Source: JBNAGF01 sp049801055 (GTDB lineage: Bacteria; Pseudomonadota; Alphaproteobacteria; Rhodobacterales; Rhodobacteraceae). Taken from it: 64,000 nt of DNA. The notes under the pieces were generated by a model. That model ran no database searches. It worked only from the letters and a program-made list of their open reading frames with translations, and was not told the origin of the DNA. Position numbers and translations under genes: made by a program. Below, in pieces: positions 57,973 through 64,000 of the stretch. The stretch is taken from contig NZ_JBNAGF010000002.1 of NCBI RefSeq assembly GCF_049801055.1, positions 310,001 through 374,000 on the forward strand, in the 5' to 3' direction. Positions within the stretch are counted from its first letter, which is position 1, and each line of letters starts with the position of its first letter.

Positions 57973-59232
57973 TCAGATCAGCATGGTGGATAGGATCGGG
58001 AAGTAGCTCAGAAGCACCAGAACCAGTGCTACCGCCAGCAGAAACGGCCACAGTGCGGTGAAGATGGTGAACGGGCGGACTCCCGACATCGCCGATGCGA
58101 TATACAAGCCGACCCCGACAGGCGGGGTCAGCAGACCCAGCACAAGATTGAGCGAGATCACCACGCCGAAGTGGAACGGATCGATGTTGTAGCTCGACAT
58201 CGCGATTGGCAGAAGGATTGGTGTGACAAGGATCAGGGCCGCAATCCCGTCGATCAGCATTCCCACCACCAGCAGGCACAGATTGACAATCAGCAAAAAG
58301 ACGAACGGGTCTGACGTCACTGTGGCTATGAACGCAGCCAGCCGCTGCGGCAGTTCTTCGTAGACGACAACCCAGCCAAAAACATTTGCTGCTGCGATCA
58401 TGAAGATCACCAGCGCCGAGTTCGTGGCGGTGCGCACGAACAGCTGTCCGAGATCCCTCGGGTTGATTTCGCGGTAGATGCCCCAGCCAATGGCAAACGC
58501 AATCAACGAAGCGACGGCGGCGCTCTCGGTCGGAGTGGCGATCCCGAACAGGATTCCGCCCACAATCGCAATCGGGATCAAAAAGGCGGGCAGGGCGCCG
58601 CGAATGGCGCTGACTGCATCGGGTAGGGACATCCACTCCCCCTTGGGAAAATCCTGCGCCAGTCCGATCAGGGCGACGACCAGAAAGAAGGCCGCGGCAA
58701 GTATGAGGCCGGGAATGATGCCCGCGATAAAGAGGTCTCCGATCGGAAGCTGCGCCAGAACGCCATAGATCACGAACAGCATCGATGGTGGGATGACGGG
58801 CGCCAGTAGGCCTCCGGCAGCGGTGGTGGCGGCGGCAAAACCGGGGTCATAGCCCTCTTTGGTCATTGCCGGCACCATCGCGCGCGACATCACGGCGATC
58901 TGGCTGGCAGCTGAGCCGATGATGGCGGCCATGAACATGTTGGCCAGCAAGTTGATATAGGCCAGCCCGCCGCGAAACCCTCCGACGAACACGCGTGCGG
59001 CGCGCACCAGCCGCTGTGTCATGCCGCCCTCGTTCATCAACTCTCCGGTCAGGATGAACAAGGGGATGGCAAGCAGGCCATAATTCTCGACACCGGAAAA
59101 GATCTGTTGCCCGAAACTGTCATAGAGAACCGTATTGTCGCTTTCGTAGATGTACCAAAGCGCGGTCAGAGCCAGCACCAGAGCGATGGGGACCGAACCA
59201 AAAAGCAGGATGATAAAAATGAACGGGGTCAT
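57973..59232 (-). CDS. TRAP transporter large permease (DctM family)
   Basis: About 419 residues, 12 predicted helices. AIPLFILTGELMNEGGMTQRLVRAARVFVGGFRGGLAYINLLANMFMAAIIGSAASQIAVMSRAM is the classic TRAP-M block, and GLLTPPVGVGLYIASAMSGV the closing one. ATG at 59232 overlaps the small-subunit stop by 4 bases. With the Q and P components it forms a sodium-driven importer of an organic acid. Earlier frame sequence is not TRAP-like. Confidence 0.94.
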   Translation of the reverse strand: MTPFIFIILLFGSVPIALVLALTALWYIYESDNTVLYDSFGQQIFSGVENYGLLAIPLFILTGELMNEGGMTQRLVRAARVFVGGFRGGLAYINLLANMFMAAIIGSAASQIAVMSRAMVPAMTKEGYDPGFAAATTAAGGLLAPVIPPSMLFVIYGVLAQLPIGDLFIAGIIPGLILAAAFFLVVALIGLAQDFPKGEWMSLPDAVSAIRGALPAFLIPIAIVGGILFGIATPTESAAVASLIAFAIGWGIYREINPRDLGQLFVRTATNSALVIFMIAAANVFGWVVVYEELPQRLAAFIATVTSDPFVFLLIVNLCLLVVGMLIDGIAALILVTPILLPIAMSSYNIDPFHFGVVISLNLVLGLLTPPVGVGLYIASAMSGVRPFTIFTALWPFLLAVALVLVLLSYFPILSTMLI

Positions 59233-59768
59233 CCTGCCACCTCCGACCGGGACGCTCCGGGATAAAAAAGGTTGGCACTGGCATGCAGCAGAGCACCAAA
59301 GGTAAACAGGGGCATCACCAGCCAGACCCATGCCTTCTTAATGCCAATCGTGTTGGTGGGCTCGGCATAGATGAAATTGAAGGTCTGTCCCTGAAACGCT
59401 TTCACGTCCCAACCTGCCTGTATCAGTTGCACCGGCATAAACCATCGCAGACAAACCCACACCATCAGGCAGGCAAAGACAAAGACCATGACATCGACGA
59501 AACGGGACAGCGCCCGCCCGGCTGTAGCCGGCAGCAACTCGTTCAGGACGGTCACGGCAATAGAATTCCGATAGTGCAGGGCAGCGGAAGACGCGAGAAA
59601 ACACATCCAGACCATCGTATAGATCGCGGCCTCGTCCACCCAGTAAATCGCGTTTCCCGCCGCACGGGTGATGACGTTGAGCAAAATGAGCCCGGTGACC
59701 GCTGCCGCGCATGCGGCGGCCAGAAAGATCTCGACCCGTGCCCAGAGATGCGATGCCCGATGGAGCAT
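59229..59768 (-). CDS. TRAP transporter small permease (DctQ family)
   Basis: A 179-residue protein with four membrane helices: LAAACAAAVTGLILLNVITRAAGNAIYWVDEAAIYTMVWMCFLASSAALHYRNSIAVTVL is the typical DctQ first half (W-x-D-E-x-x-x-Y...W). Translationally coupled to the large permease gene. It lies 113 bp after dctP with a long hairpin in between. Confidence 0.92.
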   Translation of the reverse strand: MLHRASHLWARVEIFLAAACAAAVTGLILLNVITRAAGNAIYWVDEAAIYTMVWMCFLASSAALHYRNSIAVTVLNELLPATAGRALSRFVDVMVFVFACLMVWVCLRWFMPVQLIQAGWDVKAFQGQTFNFIYAEPTNTIGIKKAWVWLVMPLFTFGALLHASANLFYPGASRSEVAG

Positions 59769-59831
59769 TTACCTGCCTTTTCTTTCCCCGCTCTATGCAA
59801 TTTTGGATGCGCTTTGCGGGGGCCTGATGGT

Positions 59832-59864
59832 CGAAACGGGCCGGATCAAATCCGGCCCGTTTCG
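59832..59864 (-). promoter_or_regulatory. Long hairpin between dctP and dctQ
   Basis: CGAAACGGGCCGGAT (59832-59846) is perfectly complementary to 59850-59864 over a 3-nt loop. On the transcribed (minus) strand no T-run follows, so it is more likely an mRNA-stabilising or attenuating hairpin that leaves the binding-protein message in excess than a full terminator. Confidence 0.65.
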
Positions 59865-59880
59865 CTGTTTTCGTGTCGGA

Positions 59881-60864
59881 TTACTTGGTGGCTTCAGCAG
59901 CTGCACGCAGGTCGGGCAGCGACGGAGCCTTGGCGGTCCATGTCTCTTCCCACTGGCCGATCGCATCGCCGAAGAAGGATGAATCCACCTCCTTGAAGGT
60001 CTTTCCAACCCCTTTCAGCGCCTCGGTCCATTCCGGCTCGCGGGCGATATAGACATCAAGCGTGCTGTCTACGTGCTTGGCCATCAATTCCGAGATCATC
60101 GCCTTGTCCTCGTCCGACAGGCCGGCATAAACCCGGGCAGAAATCAGACCGACCATTGGGAACATCATGTGGTTGGAGATCAGGATGGTGTCGGCATGCT
60201 CGTGATATTTGAGCACGTTGATCAATTCCACGTCCATGTCGATCGCATCAACCTGACCATTGGCCAGAGCGTCATACACGGCAGGAAGCGGCATCGGTGT
60301 CGGTGCTGCGCCAAGTGCATTGTAGAAATCGAGGATCGGGTCAAACGGGGTAATCCGCAGTTTCAGACCAGCCAGATCGGCAGCCGAGTTGACCTCGCCG
60401 CGGCTGAGGATCTGTCGCATCCCCGCTGAACCATAGCCCACGCCAACGACACCGGCTTCCTGCGGGAGAACCTCGAGCATCCCCTTTGCGGTATCCGATC
60501 TGAGGATCGCGGCGGCGTGGTCGATATTGCCGGCCAGGTAGGGCGCATAAAAGGCGCCCATGTTGGGCACCCGGTTCGAAACCTCGGCCACGGTCATGAA
60601 TGCCATGTCCAGCGCCCCGGTCTGCAGCTGTTGCAGCATCTGCGCCTCGTTGCCCAGTTGCCGGGCAGGGAAAACCGACACGGAATGTGCTCCGCCTGAC
60701 TTTTCAGACAGTTCCGCGCCAAAGGCTTCGGCCGCCTTGGTCCATGTATGCGGTGGCGGTGTAATCAGCCCAAGGCGGAATTCCTTGGCCGTGGCCGGTA
60801 ATGTGCTGAGCGCCAATGCGGCACAGGCAGCCCCCAGTGCCAGCCCCCTAAAGCTAAAGGTCAT
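59881..60864 (-). CDS. TRAP transporter substrate-binding protein (DctP family)
   Basis: A 327-residue protein with signal peptide (LALGAACAALALSTLPATAKE). LGLITPPPHTWTKAAEAFGAELSEKSGGAHSVSVFPARQLGNEAQMLQQLQTGALDMAFM is the standard DctP first lobe, and LKLRITPFDPILDFYNALGAAPTPMPLPAVYDALANGQVDAIDMD the second, with the substrate Arg in K-L-R-I. The substrate is an organic acid; the gene for 3-hydroxyanthranilate dioxygenase lies just upstream in the same direction, which hints at an aromatic or kynurenine-route acid. Confidence 0.93.
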   Translation of the reverse strand: MTFSFRGLALGAACAALALSTLPATAKEFRLGLITPPPHTWTKAAEAFGAELSEKSGGAHSVSVFPARQLGNEAQMLQQLQTGALDMAFMTVAEVSNRVPNMGAFYAPYLAGNIDHAAAILRSDTAKGMLEVLPQEAGVVGVGYGSAGMRQILSRGEVNSAADLAGLKLRITPFDPILDFYNALGAAPTPMPLPAVYDALANGQVDAIDMDVELINVLKYHEHADTILISNHMMFPMVGLISARVYAGLSDEDKAMISELMAKHVDSTLDVYIAREPEWTEALKGVGKTFKEVDSSFFGDAIGQWEETWTAKAPSLPDLRAAAEATK

Positions 60865-60914
60865 GTCTCTCTCCCTGTTATAGAATCATTGTTTTTCACG
60901 AGTTTAAGCGCGGA

Positions 60915-61457
60915 TCAGATCTGAACCCAACCCTCGGGTGGTTCCTTGCCGGGATGAATCTCTCCGCAGGAAGGGCAGGTGCGCGCTTTTTCATCGGCAT
61001 AAAACGCCTGATAGACCGGAGGCAGGTCGCGAACGATGCTTTCAAGGATCAATTCGGCCCGGTGCACCCGCGTGCCGCAGCCAAAGCAATACCATTCGAT
61101 CGCATCCACCTCGCCATCGGGGCGTTGCGGTTCGATCACCAGCCCGATCGAGCCCTCCTGCGGACGCTGTGGAGAATGGCGCACATGGGGCGGCAGCAGG
61201 AAAATCTCGCCTTCGCGGATCGGAACGTCGTAGAAATCTCCGCCGTCATGAATCTTCAGCACCATGTCGCCCTTGAGCTGGTAGAAGAATTCCTCGACCG
61301 GATCGTCGTGATAATCGGTGCGCTTGTTCGGGCCGCCAACCACGGTGACCATAAGATCGGCGTCCTCCCAGATCTGCTGGTTGCCGACTGGCGGTTTCAA
61401 CAGATGTTTGTGCTCGTCAATCCATTGCTGGAAGTTGAACGCGGACAGACGTGCCAT
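60915..61457 (-). CDS. nbaC: 3-hydroxyanthranilate 3,4-dioxygenase
   Basis: About 180 residues, cupin fold. VTVVGGPNKRTDYHDDPVEEFFYQLKGDMVLKIHDGG contains the iron ligands His/Glu of the motif H-x5-E, and LLPPHVRHSPQRP the second His. The C-terminus has two CxxC pairs (C-F-G-C and C-P-S-C), the rubredoxin-like iron site of bacterial enzymes. It opens the ring of 3-hydroxyanthranilate on the route to quinolinate or the 2-nitrobenzoate/kynurenine pathway. GGGAGG precedes the ATG at 61457. Likely co-transcribed with the TRAP genes downstream. Confidence 0.93.
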   Translation of the reverse strand: MARLSAFNFQQWIDEHKHLLKPPVGNQQIWEDADLMVTVVGGPNKRTDYHDDPVEEFFYQLKGDMVLKIHDGGDFYDVPIREGEIFLLPPHVRHSPQRPQEGSIGLVIEPQRPDGEVDAIEWYCFGCGTRVHRAELILESIVRDLPPVYQAFYADEKARTCPSCGEIHPGKEPPEGWVQI

Positions 61458-61969
61458 GGTGATCCTCCCTGATTTCACCGGTGCCAATTCCCCATTTCAA
61501 GGTTGCGTGACTGGTCATGCGCGACAAGCGGGTTGTTAGAATTCTGGTATCACGATTTTTGATATCCCGCTTGTCTTTTGCCAGCCAAACGCAAGGTCAG
61601 ACGGGAGAACCGGGGTCATCGAATGGAATGATCCTGTAGATTTGACCGGGTAAGCCACCACCGTAAGCGATAACTGCGGGAATGGCGACCTGATCCAGCA
61701 CTTACGAATCAAAAGCTTTCCGAGCGGCGGATTTCCTGATGCTCGAGGTTCCTAATGGTGGCCCGGTCTGATTGGAAATTGGAGAATATCAGGGCGGAGC
61801 CCGGCAAGTTTGATGGCTTGGATCCACAAAAAAGAATAAGAAACAGACTATTACGTGGCGCTCCTAGTTCAGTGAATGGCGGGCAAAATTAAAAATTTTA
61901 CCAATTGATAAAATTTCTGGATGTGGCAATCTGGAGATCAATAACAAACATATCTTCAGGGAGAAGAGC
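61458..61969. other. 512-bp divergent intergenic region with inverted repeats
   Basis: No credible gene; the middle (about 61600-61850) looks neither coding nor repetitive. GACAAGCGGG (61523-61532) is complementary to CCCGCTTGTC (61566-61575), with a smaller imperfect repeat GGTATCA...TGATATCC between them: a possible operator or transcript-end hairpin for the dioxygenase side. AAATTTTA-N8-TAAAATTT (61893-61916) lies 54 bp before preT. Confidence 0.55.
61893..61916. promoter_or_regulatory. Operator-like inverted repeat upstream of preT
   Basis: AAATTTTA and TAAAATTT are perfect 8-bp arms around an 8-bp spacer (CCAATTGA), 54 bp before the preT ATG. A dimeric regulator site is plausible; identity of the regulator unknown. 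Confidence 0.45.
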
Positions 61970-63310
61970 ATGGCACAGGGCCAGATGGCTCCCGGCATTG
62001 CGTCCGGTCGGCTTTCCAGAGATGAACTGACTTCGAATTTCTCGGATCTGCATCCGGCATACGCGCCGCATGAGGCGGCCGTGGCTGCGGATCGCTGCTA
62101 TTTCTGTTACGATGCGCCGTGCCAGACGGCCTGTCCCACGGATATCGATATTCCTCTGTTCATCCGACAAATTCAGGCCGGACAATCCGAGGCGGCGGCC
62201 CGGACGATCCTCAGCCAGAACATTCTCGGCGGCATGTGTGCCCGTGTTTGCCCGACAGAAACACTTTGCGAAGAGGTCTGTGTGCGCGAAACCGCAGAAG
62301 GTAAACCGGTCGAGATCGGCCGGTTGCAGCGCCATGCGACTGACACGTTGATGGCGTCTGGTGAGCATCCTTTTGAGCGCGCTCCGGCAACCGGCAAGAC
62401 GGTGGCCGTCGTTGGGGCAGGGCCGGCCGGGCTGGCCTGTGCCCATCGTCTGGCAATGCTGGGCAACGACGTGGTGATCCACGAGGCAAAGGCGAAATCC
62501 GGTGGGCTCAACGAGTTCGGCATTGCCGCTTACAAGAGCACCAACAATTTCGCCGAAGCCGAAGTGGACTGGCTGCTGAAGATCGGTGGCATCACTGTCG
62601 AAACCGGTTCTGCGCTCGGACAGGGGATTACTCTGGACGGTTTGCAGCAGAACTATGACGCGGTGTTCCTGTCGATCGGCCTTGCCGGGGTAAACGCTCT
62701 GCGCGCAGATGGCGCGGACAAGGACGGTGTGCGCGATGCGGTCGACTTTATCGCGGACCTACGGCAGTCAGGCGATCTATCGGCATTGCCGGTTGGTCGT
62801 AACGTGGTGGTCATCGGTGGCGGCATGACCGCAATTGACGCTGCGGTGCAGTCCAAGCTGTTGGGCGCCGAGAATGTCACGGTTGCCTATCGCCGGTCCC
62901 GCACCGAGATGGGCGCAAGTGGGTTCGAACAGGATCTCGCGGCCTCCAAAGGCGTCAAGTTGATGTTCAACGTTCAGCCGGTGGCCGTCCATGGCAATGG
63001 CGCAGCTGTTGAGATCGAACTGGAATACACATCTTCTCAGGGCGGCAGCCTGAGCGGGACCGGTGAGACTGTGCGTCTGCGGGCCGATCAGGTGTTCAAG
63101 GCCATCGGTCAGTCACTCGAGGGCGCGCCGGACGGTATCGCGCTCGAAGGCGGCAAGATCCGTGTCGACGAAAACGGCCGCACGTCAATCTCCGGCGTCT
63201 GGGCCGGGGGCGACTGTGCCTCTGGTGGTGAGGACCTGACAGTGACCGCCGTGGCCGAAGGCAGGGATGCGGCAATGGACATCCACGCCTCGCTTGCGGG
63301 CAGCTCCTGA
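61970..63310 (+). CDS. preT: NAD-dependent dihydropyrimidine dehydrogenase subunit PreT
   Basis: A 446-residue flavoprotein. The N-terminal helical iron-sulfur domain (CYFCYDAPCQTACPTDIDIPLFIRQI, then GGMCARVCPTETLCEEVCV) has the GltD-like Cys pattern. Next are the FAD dinucleotide fold VAVVGAGPAGLACAHRLAMLG and the NAD(P)H fold VVVIGGGMTAIDAAVQ, with WAGGDCASGGEDLTVTAVAEG closing the FAD site. With PreA it reduces uracil and thymine using NADH. GGGAGAAG precedes the ATG. preA is not the next gene in this window. Confidence 0.92.
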   Translation: MAQGQMAPGIASGRLSRDELTSNFSDLHPAYAPHEAAVAADRCYFCYDAPCQTACPTDIDIPLFIRQIQAGQSEAAARTILSQNILGGMCARVCPTETLCEEVCVRETAEGKPVEIGRLQRHATDTLMASGEHPFERAPATGKTVAVVGAGPAGLACAHRLAMLGNDVVIHEAKAKSGGLNEFGIAAYKSTNNFAEAEVDWLLKIGGITVETGSALGQGITLDGLQQNYDAVFLSIGLAGVNALRADGADKDGVRDAVDFIADLRQSGDLSALPVGRNVVVIGGGMTAIDAAVQSKLLGAENVTVAYRRSRTEMGASGFEQDLAASKGVKLMFNVQPVAVHGNGAAVEIELEYTSSQGGSLSGTGETVRLRADQVFKAIGQSLEGAPDGIALEGGKIRVDENGRTSISGVWAGGDCASGGEDLTVTAVAEGRDAAMDIHASLAGSS

Positions 63311-63420
63311 GGTTTTCTGCTATGCTGACGACGCCCCCAGAGAGGGGCGTCGCGGCAATAAGACCCAACCAGAAACGGGGTCACATGACAGCCCCACGTG
63401 AACACATAGCCGGATGACAG

Positions 63421-64000
63421 ATGCCTGACCGATTGATGCTCCCCCCCGCACCGGTGATACGCGTATCACCAGAGCGCGTGCGGCTGGACACAAAGTTCGT
63501 CACTGGCATGCAGACGATCTGCGAAACATGGCCCGGACGTGTGGATTGCGTCTTGCGGGAAGGGGTCGACAGTATTCCCTTCGACGCCGAGTATGATGTG
63601 GCGGATCTGCCTTTTGGCTTGCGTCTGTTGCCCGAAGGCAGCGCCGTGGACGAGGCGGTGTTGCAGGAATACGATGTCATCGAGGCATCGGGCGATCTGC
63701 ATCTCGATCTGCATCTTGCCGAAGCAGCCCGGCGTCTGAAAACCCGCATCGTCTATGTGGTCGAATATGATCTGAACACCCGATTGCAGATCCTGCGGCT
63801 CGACCGGTCAACATCGCTGCCCCAGAAACTGAAAAGCGGGATCTGGACGCTTCAGCAAGAACGGTTGCGCCGCAAGGCGTTCGGGCTTGCTGACGGGCTT
63901 CAGGTCAACGGTTTTCCGGCCTTTGACAGCTATTCGGGATACAGCGACGACACGCTTCTGTTTCTCGACAACCGGATGCGGCGCGAGATGTTCGCGCGAA
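63421..64000 (+). CDS. Glycosyltransferase-like protein, 3' end outside window
   Basis: Open from ATG 63421 to the window end (193 codons). LPPAPVIRVSPERVRLDTKFVTGMQTICETWPGRVDCVLREG, IEASGDLHLDLHLAEAARRLKTRIVYVVEYDLNTRLQILRLD and ERLRRKAFGLADGLQVNGFPAFDSYS fit the N-terminal (acceptor) half of a GT4-type GT-B enzyme, with the donor half expected beyond the window. Assignment is tentative. It lies 110 bp after preT in the same direction, but a shared function is not evident. Confidence 0.6.
   Translation, partial: MPDRLMLPPAPVIRVSPERVRLDTKFVTGMQTICETWPGRVDCVLREGVDSIPFDAEYDVADLPFGLRLLPEGSAVDEAVLQEYDVIEASGDLHLDLHLAEAARRLKTRIVYVVEYDLNTRLQILRLDRSTSLPQKLKSGIWTLQQERLRRKAFGLADGLQVNGFPAFDSYSGYSDDTLLFLDNRMRREMFAR

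Noticed and set aside
59832..59864. Hairpin after dctP as a rho-independent terminator
   Set aside because: On the transcribed strand the stem is not followed by a T-run, and dctQ/dctM continue in the same direction.

Overview
The window looks like a chromosome segment of a Roseobacter-group alphaproteobacterium (Rhodobacterales), interrupted by one integrated prophage. Signs of the host group are the rluD-rpoH pairing, the fdxA-carD order, the alphaproteobacterial type of tRNA-His, several small proteins that resemble Rhodobacteraceae-only families, TRAP transport, and divergent cobS/cobT. Host genes are G+C-rich. The stretch from about 12.02 to 28.08 kb is visibly less G+C-rich and uses codons differently.

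Layout. 0-12 kb: the end of an outer-membrane porin gene; an ArsR regulator/SRPBCC pair with two tandem operator-like palindromes; an MmcB-like DNA-repair protein; tRNA-His; a membrane SGNH hydrolase; a MocR regulator divergent from a GNAT acetyltransferase; a molybdopterin oxidoreductase; and rluD. 12-28 kb: the prophage, between rluD and rpoH and bounded by a short direct repeat (putative att sites). It carries a long non-coding leader full of inverted repeats, a small early operon, a P-loop DUF3987-type protein, a repeat-rich AT-rich stretch (candidate origin), and a strong sigma-70 promoter. After that comes one tightly coupled morphogenesis operon: small and large terminase, portal, scaffold, SU10-like capsid, small head/tail proteins, a transglycosylase and a large ejection-type protein. 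A convergent tyrosine integrase closes it. I could not identify a repressor, lysis genes, DNA polymerase, tail nozzle or tail fibre.

28-44 kb: rpoH behind a heat-shock type promoter, a DksA-like zinc finger, an SGNH/GSCFA pair, a sulfotransferase, pepF, a lysophospholipase-like hydrolase, an SCP2 protein, a Suv3-like helicase with an S4 protein, fdxA, carD, a potassium channel with a zinc ribbon, cobS and cobT. 44-64 kb: a CPA2 antiporter, an Lrp regulator divergent from hppD, a large single-pass protein with a GspC/PilP-like C-terminus, a SIMPL protein, a frameshifted adenylate cyclase, an O-acetylhomoserine sulfhydrylase, a glycosyltransferase-like protein, two secreted/outer-membrane proteins, a TRAP transporter followed by 3-hydroxyanthranilate dioxygenase, preT, and the start of a glycosyltransferase-like gene.

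The most unusual signal is a near-palindrome, GTAATAGCCCTATTAC, present in nine exact or degenerate copies spread over 14.4 kb of the prophage. Seven copies lie inside genes and all are read in the same codon phase (Asn-x-Pro-Ile-Thr). One lies just before terL and one between the last structural gene and the integrase. The second most unusual is the 435-bp non-coding prophage leader, which contains a structured element that could be an RNA.
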